DNA of 64,000 nucleotides from an uncultured Flammeovirgaceae bacterium (GTDB lineage: Bacteria > Bacteroidota > Bacteroidia > Cytophagales > Cyclobacteriaceae). Numbering within the stretch: the stretch's first letter is position 1; the number at the start of each line of letters is the position of its first letter. Made by a program: the position numbers and the translations under genes. The stretch covers positions 62,001-126,000 of the forward strand of contig CAKZYA010000004.1 of assembly GCA_937883755.1 (NCBI GenBank), given 5' to 3'. Positions 1-9,694 of the stretch are shown piece by piece. The notes under the pieces are model-generated. The model saw only the letters and a program-made list of their open reading frames with translations, ran no database searches and was not told the DNA's origin.

Positions 1-1
1 G

Positions 2-343
2 CACTATCAGCAGATACAGGATACAGATGTTATTTCTAAAAGTATCTCCTACATGCGGTCGCATATAGGAGAGGCATTATCACTACAAGAACTGGCTCGG
101 CAGTCGGGTTTATCCGTAGCTCACTACTCCAAACTGTTTACTCAAAAAACTGGGTTTTCGCCTATTGATCACTTCATCCAGTTGAAGATACAGTATGCCT
201 GCCAGTTGCTGGATATATCCCAATTCTATATCAAGGAAGTTGCACACCAGGTGGGTTACCAGGATCCTTACTACTTCTCTCGCATTTTTAAGAAAGTAAT
301 GCGAATGTCGCCACTTGAATACCGTAAGAGAGACAAACTTTAA
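2..343 (+). CDS. AraC-family transcriptional regulator, C-terminal part (5' truncated by window edge)
   Basis: The reading frame is open from the first bases, so the true start lies outside the window; the ATG at 53 is internal. The visible 113 residues hold the two helix-turn-helix units of an AraC/XylS DNA-binding domain. The first is SLQELARQSGLSVAHYSKLF. The second begins IKEVAHQVGYQDPYYFSRIF and ends in the family signature around FKKVMRMSPLEYRK. The N-terminal effector domain is missing, so the ligand cannot be inferred. It lies just upstream of, and in the same direction as, the SusC/SusD unit, which makes it a plausible regulator of that unit; this is inference. Confidence 0.9.
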   Translation, partial: HYQQIQDTDVISKSISYMRSHIGEALSLQELARQSGLSVAHYSKLFTQKTGFSPIDHFIQLKIQYACQLLDISQFYIKEVAHQVGYQDPYYFSRIFKKVMRMSPLEYRKRDKL

Positions 344-397
344 TGATAGGTATTATCACTCGTAAATGAAGTTTGTCTCTAAAATGACTATCATTTT
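329..397 (+). terminator. Tandem hairpins at the end of the AraC-type gene
   Basis: A perfect 12-bp inverted repeat (329-340 AGAGACAAACTT with 369-380) overlaps the last codons of the regulator gene. It is followed at once by a second hairpin, AAAATGA (381-387) with TCATTTT (391-397), running into AT-rich DNA. It looks like an intrinsic terminator region; strength is not known. Confidence 0.5.
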
Positions 398-655
398 AAT
401 AAAATGATAAAAATAGTTTCATTTAACCGGTAGTTGATATGATTTTTTTATCTTGCGATAAGATAGTCCATCCTTTCATAAGATGAATCATTTGTTTAGG
501 TACCAAATGCGACTACCTTTCCTAAGCGTTTTAATTTTATGGATTTTTGTTAGCAAATAGGGTATACAACTCAATATCTCCTGGAAATCTCGTGAGTGTT
601 TTTACTATATCATACAATCTATACTATTACCTATTATTCACAAATTTTACTTTTT
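344..655. promoter_or_regulatory. Intergenic leader upstream of susC with short inverted repeats
   Basis: This 312-base gap carries the terminator hairpins at its left end and must hold the susC promoter. Two short inverted repeats are visible: TATCTT (449-454) with AAGATA (460-465), and CATTTG (489-494) with CAAATG (504-509). Either could be an operator. No confident -33/-7 promoter pair was picked out. Confidence 0.35.
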
Positions 656-3600
656 ATGAGAATGCAACAACCTTTACCTATCAAATTAAAACCAGACGGC
701 AAATGGCTCGGGCTTCTGCTAATGCTAATTGGTTCCTGTGTTACCTTATCATTTGCCCAAAGTACCGTTAGCGGTACTGTTATCGATGAAGAAAGTAATT
801 CTGGGCTTCCGGGAGTGAATGTACTCGCGAAAGGCACTACTATTGGTACTGTCACCGATATTGAAGGAAAATATAGCCTGAACGTGCCAGATAATGCCAC
901 TACGTTAGTATTTTCTTCAGTTGGTTACCAGACTACTGAAATCGACATTAACGGTAGAAGTACAGTTGATATTAACTTGGCTCCTGACTTACAATCGCTG
1001 TCCGAAGTGGTGGTGGTGGGTTACGGAACCGTGAAGAAAAGCGACCTTACCGGATCGGTTGCCTCTATTAAAGGTGAATCGGTCAAAGAATTTCCGGTAG
1101 CCTCGGTAGATCAGGCTATTCAGGCTCGAGCCCCTGGTGTACAGGTTACTCAAGCCTCTTCAGCACCTGGCGGTGGAGTTTCGGTACGGATTCGGGGTTC
1201 TAATTCCATAAACAGTGGTAGTGAGCCTTTGTACGTAGTAGATGGTTTTCCAATCTACCCTGATAATGGTGCTTATGGAGTAGGCGGTAATCGCCAGCCT
1301 ACTAATATTATGTCGACTATCAACCCCAATGATATTGAGTCTATTGAAATTTTGAAGGATGCCTCCGCTACTTCTATTTATGGTTCCAGAGGGGCAAATG
1401 GCGTAGTGCTAATTACTACCAAACGAGGTAAAGCGGGCGAAAGCAAAATCGAGTACGATGGATCAGTATCAGTCCAAACAATTGCTAATAAAATTGATGT
1501 GCTCGACGGGCGAGGCTTTGCCACTTACCTTAATACCTTAGAAACCAGTCAAGGAGGGGCACCTATTTATACTCAGGCCGAAATTGATGCTATTGGTGCT
1601 GGAACCAACTGGTTTGACGAAGTTACTCGTAATGGGCGTATTAGTAATCATCAGTTGAGCTTTTCGGGGGGTAGTGAGAAAATGCGCTACGCAATTGTTG
1701 GGAATTACTTCAATAACGAGGGGGTCATTAAAAATACTGATTTCACCCGTTATGGTCTTCGTCTAAACTTAGATAATAACGCGCTAAATGATCGCCTGAA
1801 AATTAATTCCAGTTGGTCGTTTAACCGCACTAACTCTAACAATGCACCTACCGACCGAGGTGGCCCGGGTGGACTTCTTATTACGGCATTGGGACTTGAC
1901 CCTACCGTCCCGGTAAGAAATGACGACGGTACTTTCGCGCTAGCGTCTTACGATGGCCGCTTCGCTACGAATCCTTTACAAGAACTAGAATTTGTGACCG
2001 ATAGCGATGTCTTCAACCGAGTGTTGGGTAACACTGGGTTTACTTTTGATATCATTGAAGGTTTAAGTTTTAAGACCAGTATTGGTGCTGATGTTCTTAA
2101 TGCTAGTCGAACTACCTTCTTTCCTGTTGATAATTCCCGACTTGGGCGCGATCGATCCGGTGAACTCACGAAAGGCAATCGGAACGTCATAAATATTCTT
2201 AACGAAAATATCCTCTCCTACAATAAGCAATTTAATGAGAACCATCGCATAGATGTAATAGCAGGTTATACATTTCAGAAAGAGGTCAACGAACGGACTG
2301 AATCTACCAATCGTGGGCTGTCAGCCGCTAGTGTTGATCAAGCCACGCTTGGCGGAGGTACTGATATTCAAATTCCCTTTTCTGGGCGACGAGAGTGGTT
2401 ACTTAAATCCTTCTTGGGTCGGGTTAATTACAATTTAATGGAACGGTATCTACTTACATTTTCGTTCCGTCGCGATGGTTCTTCTCGTTTCGGTGCAGAA
2501 AATAGGTGGGCCAACTTCCCTTCAGTAGCTTTGGGTTGGCGAGTGGTCGAAGAAAATTTCTTTAAGAATTCTCCTTTATCTAACGCTATTAGCGACATGA
2601 AAGTAAGAGGTAGCTGGGGAATTACGGGTAACTCTGAAATACCAGTGTATAATTCTCAGGCAAACCTAACTGAGTACAACTATGTGTTTGGGGGCGATCT
2701 AGTATTAGGGCTCGCCGATGAACGACTTGGTAACCCTGATCTTCGTTGGGAATCTACTCAGATGTTTAACATAGGATTAGATATTTCATTCCTGGAGAAC
2801 CGATTAAACCTTACTGCTGACTACTTCGCCAATAATACCGAAGACTTACTATTATTTGTGACAATACCTGCGAGTTTAGGGTTTGAGTCAATTCTAAAGA
2901 ATTCAGGTTCGTTAGAAAACAAAGGGTTTGAACTAGCGCTCAATTATGTGGCAATTGATCGTCCAGGTTTACGCTGGGATATTTCCGGTAATATCTCATT
3001 TCTACGAAACGAAATTACTGACTTAGGCACTAGCACGCCATTCTTTGCTAATTCAACTAGTGGACACCTGGGAGTTGAAGGAAGTTGGGTAGAAGCGGGC
3101 AACCCAATAGGAGTGTGGCGAGGTTACGATTATATCGGAATCTTCCAAAGTCAGGAAGAAATTGATAACAGCCCTTCTCGCTCTGGTGATAAGCCTGGTT
3201 ATCCTCAGTACCGAGATGTAAACGGCGATGGTGACATCACTCCTGATGATTTTATTATTATGGGTGACCCTAATCCCGATTTCACCTGGGGACTTACCAG
3301 TACTCTTAATTTCAAAAACTTTGATTTCAGCTTATTCCTTCGCGGAGTACAAGGAGCGGATGTGAGAAATTTACAGCAATCAGAGATTGGGGATGGTGTA
3401 CAGAAAATCAACCAAATTGCTAGTATACTCACTGACTCATGGACTCCACAAAACCCAAATGCTTCACGTCCGGTTATTGATGCTAACCGAGATTTTGCTA
3501 ACTCTTACCGAGATTCCGATTATTTCATTGAAGATGGTAGCTTTATTCGGGTGCAGAATATATCATTAGGGTACACCGTACCGGTTTCTAAGTTCATTCG

Positions 3601-3769
3601 TAAAGCCCGGGTTTACGTGAGTGCTCAGAATCCGCTACTTTTTACAAATTATAGCGGATTTGATCCCGAAGTGAACAACCAAGGACAAAACAATCTGAAT
3701 CGGGGTGATGACTACGACGCCTACCCTCGGGCTCGTACATTCACGGTCGGGGTAAATTTAGGACTTTAA
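656..3769 (+). CDS. SusC/RagA-family TonB-dependent outer membrane receptor
   Basis: TonB-linked outer membrane porin that imports oligosaccharides or other nutrients with its SusD partner. After a signal peptide (hydrophobic LLLMLIGSC, cleavage likely after SFA) comes a carboxypeptidase-D-like domain (about residues 35-115: VSGTVIDEESNSGLPGVNV), the SusC hallmark SEVVVVGYGTVKKSDLTGSV, a plug domain with PLYVVDGFPI and the ending EILKDASATSIYGSRGANG, then a long beta barrel. It is about 1037 residues, normal for SusC. The ATG at 656 was chosen over the in-frame ATG at 596 because it places the charged n-region and signal peptide correctly. The substrate cannot be read from the sequence, and no glycoside hydrolase gene sits beside it. 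Confidence 0.95.
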   Translation: MRMQQPLPIKLKPDGKWLGLLLMLIGSCVTLSFAQSTVSGTVIDEESNSGLPGVNVLAKGTTIGTVTDIEGKYSLNVPDNATTLVFSSVGYQTTEIDINGRSTVDINLAPDLQSLSEVVVVGYGTVKKSDLTGSVASIKGESVKEFPVASVDQAIQARAPGVQVTQASSAPGGGVSVRIRGSNSINSGSEPLYVVDGFPIYPDNGAYGVGGNRQPTNIMSTINPNDIESIEILKDASATSIYGSRGANGVVLITTKRGKAGESKIEYDGSVSVQTIANKIDVLDGRGFATYLNTLETSQGGAPIYTQAEIDAIGAGTNWFDEVTRNGRISNHQLSFSGGSEKMRYAIVGNYFNNEGVIKNTDFTRYGLRLNLDNNALNDRLKINSSWSFNRTNSNNAPTDRGGPGGLLITALGLDPTVPVRNDDGTFALASYDGRFATNPLQELEFVTDSDVFNRVLGNTGFTFDIIEGLSFKTSIGADVLNASRTTFFPVDNSRLGRDRSGELTKGNRNVINILNENILSYNKQFNENHRIDVIAGYTFQKEVNERTESTNRGLSAASVDQATLGGGTDIQIPFSGRREWLLKSFLGRVNYNLMERYLLTFSFRRDGSSRFGAENRWANFPSVALGWRVVEENFFKNSPLSNAISDMKVRGSWGITGNSEIPVYNSQANLTEYNYVFGGDLVLGLADERLGNPDLRWESTQMFNIGLDISFLENRLNLTADYFANNTEDLLLFVTIPASLGFESILKNSGSLENKGFELALNYVAIDRPGLRWDISGNISFLRNEITDLGTSTPFFANSTSGHLGVEGSWVEAGNPIGVWRGYDYIGIFQSQEEIDNSPSRSGDKPGYPQYRDVNGDGDITPDDFIIMGDPNPDFTWGLTSTLNFKNFDFSLFLRGVQGADVRNLQQSEIGDGVQKINQIASILTDSWTPQNPNASRPVIDANRDFANSYRDSDYFIEDGSFIRVQNISLGYTVPVSKFIRKARVYVSAQNPLLFTNYSGFDPEVNNQGQNNLNRGDDYDAYPRARTFTVGVNLGL

Positions 3770-3784
3770 TCAACACAACCAGAT

Positions 3785-5365
3785 ATGAAAATTGTAATGA
3801 CGAAATTCTTGAGATTAGGGCTAATGGTAGCCATGCTATTTCCGTTGGCCTGCGAAGATCTGGAAGAAAATCCGGATTTTATTACCCAAAATAATTTCTT
3901 TTCTACTGCCGAACAGTTGGAACTGGGAGTAAATGCCGTATATGATGGCATTGGCTATGGCCAGGACTGGTTCAATCACTTCTACAATCGCTATGTGTTT
4001 GAGTGCCGGGTAGGTTACCAAGTAGGCTGGGAAAAAGGGCCATTGGATTTTCAGAACGGAAACGTAGATCCGGGCGATATTTATATTGAAGCCTACTGGC
4101 GAATTTCTTATGAGAATATCAACCGGGCGAACGCTATTATTGAACGTGCTGATGAGCTAAAGGAAGAGGGAGCACCGAATACTGCTCTAATCGACCGGGT
4201 AAAAGCCGAAGCTATGTTCCTGCGGGCATTTTACTACTACAACTTAGTTCGTTATTTTGATGATGTTCCGGTTACTACTCAGCAGACCATAAGTGACCAA
4301 GATTTACCTTCTAATGAAAATGGAAAGCGCGTTGCTCTTGATCTGATGGAGGGTGATTTGAACGCTGTAGCTAATATTTTACCGGATGAGTATACTGGCG
4401 ATGATGTAGGGCGGGCTACCAAGTGGGCGGCTCAAGCTTTACTAATGAAGGCGTATCTACTAGACGAAAAGTGGAACGAAGCCCGTACTACCGCCGAAAC
4501 TATCGTGAATAGCGGAAACTTTGATCTTTTTGAAGACTTTGCCGATAACTTTGCCGTTGAGCACGAGAATTCGGGTGAGCGAATCTTTGAGGCTCAGGTT
4601 TCTGCTGCGGCTAATGCGCAAGAAAATAATAACCACCATGCTCACTTTGTACCCGGTGATATGCCTAACGAAATTGGTGGGGTAGGTTGGCACTGGCTTA
4701 ACGGTACCCAAGCCTTCCGTATGAAGTACGATGAGAACGATAAGCGAATTCCAGGGACATTTATTAGCGAGTACCCTAGTACCCGACTGGCAGCGGATGC
4801 TGATGGAAACCATCCGGTGGTTCGTTGGAGTGCGGAGGCACCGTATAATCTTAGCCGCTTTGGAGGAATGGTTTCAGCTGATGCTGATCCTAGTAATCCG
4901 GATGAATTAGTTTTCTCTAATGGTTGGGTTGCTAAGTGGGTAGAAGTAGGTATTACTAGCTCTGACTTTACTGAGAGAAATATTGTGTACCTACGCTACG
5001 CCGATGTACTGCTTGGGCACTCTGAAGCAGCTAACGAAAGTGGCACGGGCGATGCCTACTTTGGCATCAACGCGGTACGGGAAAGAGCGGGATTAACACC
5101 ATTATCTGGTTTAAGTCAGGCTCAGCTACGGGATGCTATCGTCAACGAACGAGTGCTGGAGTTTGCCTTTGAACAGGAGACTTATCCTGAGCTGAAGCGT
5201 AAAAGTACTTTCGGCGGTGAACAGGACTACCTAGGAGACTACATTCAAGAGTTTATAGACATGTACGACGTAGATAGAGTGTTAAGCCCAAAAGATTATG
5301 TATTGCCGATTCCACTCAATGAAACGCTGGGTAACCCGAATGTAACCCAAAGTTCAGTGTACTAA
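3785..5365 (+). CDS. SusD/RagB-family nutrient-binding outer membrane lipoprotein
   Basis: Surface lipoprotein that caps the SusC pore and binds substrate. The signal peptide ends in PLAC with Cys23 as the probable lipidation site, followed by the SusD-type start EDLEENPDF. Helical TPR-like segments follow (INRANAIIERADEL, AEAMFLRAFYYYNLVRYFDDVPV), then the family's C-terminal part (RNIVYLRYADVLLGHSEAAN, GINAVRERAGL, IVNERVLEFAFE). At 526 residues it is typical. It starts 15 bases after susC and is surely cotranscribed with it. Confidence 0.95.
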   Translation: MKIVMTKFLRLGLMVAMLFPLACEDLEENPDFITQNNFFSTAEQLELGVNAVYDGIGYGQDWFNHFYNRYVFECRVGYQVGWEKGPLDFQNGNVDPGDIYIEAYWRISYENINRANAIIERADELKEEGAPNTALIDRVKAEAMFLRAFYYYNLVRYFDDVPVTTQQTISDQDLPSNENGKRVALDLMEGDLNAVANILPDEYTGDDVGRATKWAAQALLMKAYLLDEKWNEARTTAETIVNSGNFDLFEDFADNFAVEHENSGERIFEAQVSAAANAQENNNHHAHFVPGDMPNEIGGVGWHWLNGTQAFRMKYDENDKRIPGTFISEYPSTRLAADADGNHPVVRWSAEAPYNLSRFGGMVSADADPSNPDELVFSNGWVAKWVEVGITSSDFTERNIVYLRYADVLLGHSEAANESGTGDAYFGINAVRERAGLTPLSGLSQAQLRDAIVNERVLEFAFEQETYPELKRKSTFGGEQDYLGDYIQEFIDMYDVDRVLSPKDYVLPIPLNETLGNPNVTQSSVY

Positions 5366-5390
5366 CAATCTATTTAAATATTTTGATGGT

Positions 5391-5424
5391 AAAACCTGCT
5401 TTTCTGGCAGGTTTTGCTGTTTTT
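5391..5424 (+). terminator. Rho-independent terminator after susD
   Basis: A 9-bp stem AAAACCTGC (5391-5399) pairs with GCAGGTTTT (5407-5415) around a 7-base loop and is followed by a T-rich tail (GCTGTTTTT). It would separate susCD from the downstream lipoprotein gene or attenuate transcription into it. Confidence 0.75.
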
Positions 5425-5435
5425 AGGCAGTTACC

Positions 5436-8400
5436 ATGCTATACCTCATTAATCTATTATCTGCATTACAAAATCAGACTGGTTCCTTCTTCCTTGTCAT
5501 TGGCCTAAACGCAGTTATCTTCATTTCAGCTACTAGTTGTCAATCAGAGGAAACTGAGATGAATCAGATCAAGAAGTCAGTATTTGAGCTGCTGACACCG
5601 GAGCAGACTAGAGTAGATTTCGCCAATACCGTAGAAGAAAATGATACCTTTAATATGGTTAACTTTTTCTATGTCTATAATGGAGGAGGGGTAGCCACTG
5701 GTGATCTCAACAATGACTCTTTACCAGACCTGTTCTTCACTGGAAATATGGTGCATGATTGCCTTTATCTCAATAATGGCGAATTGCACTTTACTGACAT
5801 TAGTCAATCATCGGGTATTCAGTCAGCGGGATGGTCAACTGGAGTGACATTGGTTGACATTAACACAGATGGATTGCTCGATATCTACGTTTGTCGTTCC
5901 GGGAATTATTCGGCTGAAAAGCGTAAAAACCAGCTACTAATCAATAATGGAGTCAATCCTGAAACGGGTGAGCCAACCTTTACCGAATCTGCTGAAGCCT
6001 ACGGAATTGCTGATACTAGCTACTCCACCCAGTCAGTTTTTTTCGACTACGATCGGGACGGTGATTTAGATATGTATTTACTCAATCATACCAACGACAT
6101 TCGTAATCCTAATCAGGTTCGTCCGTTAATCAGTGATGGAACCGGGTTAGCTAATGATCGGCTTTATCGGAATAATGGTAATCAGGTATTCACTGATGTA
6201 ACTGTTGAGGCAGGAATTCTTTACGATGGCTTAGGGCTAGGAGTGAGTGTCAGCGATGTAAATGAAGATGGTTGGCTCGATATCTTTGTTACCAATGATT
6301 TTATCGCTAGCGATTATCTGTATATCAATAATCAAGATGGTACGTTCATTGAAGCTGCAAAAGAACATTTTGGGCATATAAGCCACTTTAGTATGGGTCA
6401 CGATGTAGCCGATTTCAATAACGATGGTCTAGCTGATTTTATCACCGTGGATATGCTGCCTCAGGATAACTACCATCGGAAAAAGATGGCTGGGCCAATG
6501 AACTACAACTTGTTCGAGTACACGCTTCAGCAAGGCTACATGCCTCAGTATATGCGAAATACAGTTCAGTTGAATCTGGGGGGCATTAATAATCAGCATC
6601 CAAAATTTGCGGAAATTGGTCAACTGCTCGGTATTAATGCAACCGACTGGAGCTGGGCACCACTGATTGCTGATTTTGATAATGACGGTCAAAAAGATGT
6701 GTTTATCACCAATGGTTACCTGCGCGACATTACTGATCTGGACTTTATTAATTATACAGCCGGAATCGGTACCTCGATTTCTCCGGATAGCCTCGACGCA
6801 ATTCTGCGTGATAAGGCTCGGCAAATGCCCTCAATCCGCCTAGCTAACTTTCTATTTAAAAACCAAAAGGGACTTCAGTTCGAGAATGTCTCGGCAATCT
6901 GGGGGGTAGAGCAACCTTCGTTATCCAATGGTGCTGCTTACAGCGACTTAGATCGAGATGGCGACTTAGATCTAGTAGTAAATAATATCAATGAACCTGC
7001 TTTCATTTACGAAAATCAAACGAACGCAATTGGCACAAATAACTATTTGCAGGTTCAACTGGTAGGCAGTCATCAGAATACTCAGGGGATTGGAGCAAAG
7101 GTGGTCGTCTATTTTTTGGGTCAGCAACAAGTCATTACCCAATCAGTCACTCGAGGTTATCAATCATCGGTAGATAATGTGCTTCACTTTGGGTTGGGTG
7201 AAACCAGTATCGTAGATAGCCTTCTAGTACAGTGGCCTGATGGAAAAATGATGAGGAAAAATTCGGTAGACGCTAATCAAAGAATTACGATGGACTACCA
7301 AGAAGCCCAATTGTTAGAGAAACCTGCTTCTCCTGCCTTAAAACCTTGGTTTACTGAGATAACGGAACAGCTCAATTTGGATCATCAGCACATTGACCCG
7401 GAGTACGATGATTTTAGCCGTCAGTATTTACTACCTCACAAATTATCCCAGCAGGGACCAGGCATCGCAGTTGGTGACGTGAACGGTGATGAACGAGAGG
7501 ATTTTTTTGTCGGTGGAGCTTACTCCCATTCGGGATCAATTTTCCTTCAGCAACCTGGTGGTACTTTTCGGGAGAGGAAACTAACGAACGAAGAAAAGTA
7601 CGAAGAAGACTTGGGCGCGCTACTTTTTGACTATGATAATGACAAGGATCTTGATCTTTACCTCGCCAGTGGTAGTAATGAACATTACGAAAACTCAGAA
7701 TATTATCAAGATCGACTTTATGAGAATGATGGAAGGGGAAATTTTACTCTTACCCAAAATGTATTACCGACACTTCGGGTTAGTTCAACCTGCGTGCGGG
7801 CTACCGATATTGATGCTGATGGCGATCTGGATTTGTTTGTGGGTGGTGGAGCTATTCCATTAAAGTATCCACTACCGCCCGACAGCTATTTACTGATAAA
7901 TGAAGATGGCTCATTTTCCGATAAAACCTCAGAACTAGCCCCAGATTTACGCCGAATGGGTATAGTAAAAGACGCTCTCTGGACTGATTTTGATAATGAT
8001 TCTGACCCTGACCTTATTGTTATAGGCGAGTTCATGCCAATTCAATTCTTTGAAAACGATGGTGGAAAACTGAAAAACGCTTCTTCCCAGGCAGGGCTAC
8101 GATTTACGGCCGGTTGGTGGAATAGCATCAATGGCGGCGATTTCGATCAGGATGGCGATGTAGATTATATACTTGGTAATTTGGGCTTGAACACTGCCTA
8201 TCAAGTATCACCCGACGAGCCGATGACTGTCTATGCTGCTGACCTAGATCAAAATGGCTTTATTGACCCGATCATCACGGCATATGTTAATCATCAAGAA
8301 ATCCCTGTTTCAACCCGAGACGATTTGATCCGCCAGGTTCCTGATTTAAAAAAGAAGTTTACAGATTACGCTAGCTACGCTCAAGCAACTGTCGCGGATG

Positions 8401-9020
8401 TTTTAACTTCGGCTGATAAAAGCCGAGCTTATACGGCTAAGGCATTTCGTTTTGCCTCGGCTTATCTGGAAAATAAGGGAAACGGACAGTTTGCTTTATC
8501 AGATTTACCACTTCAAGCCCAGCGAGCGCCAGTGTACGGAATTCTAGTGCAGGATTTTGATCAAGATGGTTTCTTAGATGTGCTGCTTACCGGAAATGAT
8601 TTTGGAACGGAAACCATTACTGGAAGGTATGATGCATCAGTTGGAACGATACTGAAGGGTAACGGAAAAGGTGAGTTTTTGGCTATTTCACCGACTGAGG
8701 GAGGCTTGCTAGTGGATGGCGACTCGCGGGGGGTAGCCATATTGCAGCAACAGGATAGAAGCATATATCTCTTTGCTAACAATGCAGACTCACTACAAGC
8801 GTGTACTACAGTTTGGCCTGACGCCGAAAACGTTATGCCTATTTCAAAAGATGTTTTAGGTGCCAGGATTACCTTTACCGATAGTTCTCAGCGAAGGCAA
8901 GAGTTTTACTACGGTAACTCCTATCTCTCTCAGTCCGGCAGGAAATTGCACCTAAACGGAAGTGAAGCTGAAATCCAACTTATTTACTTTGGGGGAAAAG
9001 AAGAGGTAATAATTCCATGA
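5436..9020 (+). CDS. FG-GAP/VCBS-repeat lipoprotein with ASPIC/UnbV domain
   Basis: A 1194-residue exported protein. The N-terminal hydrophobic segment ends in ATSC, so Cys35 is a likely lipidation site. Most of the chain consists of FG-GAP/VCBS repeats with Ca-binding DxDxDGxxD-type loops, for example DYDRDGDLDMYL, DVNEDGWLDIFV, DLDRDGDLDLVV, DIDADGDLDLFVGGG and DFDQDGFLDVLL, forming predicted beta-propellers. An ASPIC/UnbV segment (about residues 521-625, GIGAKVVVYF ... HFGLGE ... SLLVQWPDGK) sits between two propeller blocks. Family members of this size commonly follow SusC/SusD pairs in Bacteroidota and are thought to act at the cell surface; the biochemical role is unknown. It lies 70 bases downstream of susD beyond a terminator hairpin. 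Confidence 0.88.
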   Translation: MLYLINLLSALQNQTGSFFLVIGLNAVIFISATSCQSEETEMNQIKKSVFELLTPEQTRVDFANTVEENDTFNMVNFFYVYNGGGVATGDLNNDSLPDLFFTGNMVHDCLYLNNGELHFTDISQSSGIQSAGWSTGVTLVDINTDGLLDIYVCRSGNYSAEKRKNQLLINNGVNPETGEPTFTESAEAYGIADTSYSTQSVFFDYDRDGDLDMYLLNHTNDIRNPNQVRPLISDGTGLANDRLYRNNGNQVFTDVTVEAGILYDGLGLGVSVSDVNEDGWLDIFVTNDFIASDYLYINNQDGTFIEAAKEHFGHISHFSMGHDVADFNNDGLADFITVDMLPQDNYHRKKMAGPMNYNLFEYTLQQGYMPQYMRNTVQLNLGGINNQHPKFAEIGQLLGINATDWSWAPLIADFDNDGQKDVFITNGYLRDITDLDFINYTAGIGTSISPDSLDAILRDKARQMPSIRLANFLFKNQKGLQFENVSAIWGVEQPSLSNGAAYSDLDRDGDLDLVVNNINEPAFIYENQTNAIGTNNYLQVQLVGSHQNTQGIGAKVVVYFLGQQQVITQSVTRGYQSSVDNVLHFGLGETSIVDSLLVQWPDGKMMRKNSVDANQRITMDYQEAQLLEKPASPALKPWFTEITEQLNLDHQHIDPEYDDFSRQYLLPHKLSQQGPGIAVGDVNGDEREDFFVGGAYSHSGSIFLQQPGGTFRERKLTNEEKYEEDLGALLFDYDNDKDLDLYLASGSNEHYENSEYYQDRLYENDGRGNFTLTQNVLPTLRVSSTCVRATDIDADGDLDLFVGGGAIPLKYPLPPDSYLLINEDGSFSDKTSELAPDLRRMGIVKDALWTDFDNDSDPDLIVIGEFMPIQFFENDGGKLKNASSQAGLRFTAGWWNSINGGDFDQDGDVDYILGNLGLNTAYQVSPDEPMTVYAADLDQNGFIDPIITAYVNHQEIPVSTRDDLIRQVPDLKKKFTDYASYAQATVADVLTSADKSRAYTAKAFRFASAYLENKGNGQFALSDLPLQAQRAPVYGILVQDFDQDGFLDVLLTGNDFGTETITGRYDASVGTILKGNGKGEFLAISPTEGGLLVDGDSRGVAILQQQDRSIYLFANNADSLQACTTVWPDAENVMPISKDVLGARITFTDSSQRRQEFYYGNSYLSQSGRKLHLNGSEAEIQLIYFGGKEEVIIP

Positions 9021-9090
9021 TCGTCAGAAAATCATCGATAAGCCCCGAAATCACTCTACAATCTAAAACATTTCGCAGCTTTATTCGTCC

Positions 9091-9120
9091 AAAAGGCTAG
9101 GCTATTGTTTAGCCTTTTTT
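9091..9120 (+). terminator. Rho-independent terminator after the FG-GAP gene
   Basis: The stem AAAAGGCTA (9091-9099) pairs with TAGCCTTTT (9110-9118) and is followed by a run of T. It lies 70 bases past the stop codon and just before hslV. Confidence 0.75.
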
Positions 9121-9141
9121 CATTTTTAAGTCAATTAAGTT

Positions 9142-9690
9142 ATGCAAAAGATAAAATCTACGACTGTAGTTGCTATTAAGCACGGAAATCAAATTGCTAT
9201 CGGTGCCGACGGACAGGCAACCATGGGTAACACGGTAGCCAAAAGTAATGTCCGAAAAATCCGAAAACTACAGAATGGTAAAATCCTTACCGGATTCGCT
9301 GGCTCTACGGCCGATGCTTTTACCTTGATTGAGCGCTTTGACGAAAAGCTTAATTCTTACGGTGGTAATATGAAGCGAGCAGCGATTGAACTGGCCAAAG
9401 ACTGGCGTACTGATCGCTACCTGCGTCGTCTGGAGGCGATGATGATCGTAGCCGATGCTGCGGAAGTATTAGTTATTTCAGGAACCGGAGATGTGCTAGA
9501 GCCTGATCATAATATTGCCACCATTGGTTCGGGCAGTATGTACGCCCAGGCTGCTGCTTTGGCTTTGAAAAAACATTCCAGTAATCTTTCAGCAGAAGAG
9601 ATGGTAAAAGAAAGCCTGAGCATTGCAGCGGATATCTGCATCTACACTAACCACAATATAATTGTAGAAACCCTGCAAGCTACTGAGTAA
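9142..9690 (+). CDS. hslV: ATP-dependent protease proteolytic subunit HslV
   Basis: Threonine peptidase subunit of the HslUV (ClpYQ) cytoplasmic protease, which degrades misfolded and regulatory proteins after unfolding by HslU. The sequence shows the N-terminal TTVVAIKHGNQIAIGADGQA with the probable catalytic Thr at residue 7 after a short propeptide, then MGNTVAKSNVRKIRKL, GFAGSTADAFTL and the C-terminal ICIYTNHNI. It is 182 residues, full length for the family. The partner ATPase gene hslU is not in this window. The next gene starts 4 bases downstream. Confidence 0.96.
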   Translation: MQKIKSTTVVAIKHGNQIAIGADGQATMGNTVAKSNVRKIRKLQNGKILTGFAGSTADAFTLIERFDEKLNSYGGNMKRAAIELAKDWRTDRYLRRLEAMMIVADAAEVLVISGTGDVLEPDHNIATIGSGSMYAQAAALALKKHSSNLSAEEMVKESLSIAADICIYTNHNIIVETLQATE

Positions 9691-9694
9691 AAGA

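Noticed and set aside
596-655. Longer start for the SusC gene at ATG 596
   Set aside because: It adds a hydrophobic, Tyr-rich stretch before a normal signal peptide; ATG 656 gives the proper charged n-region.
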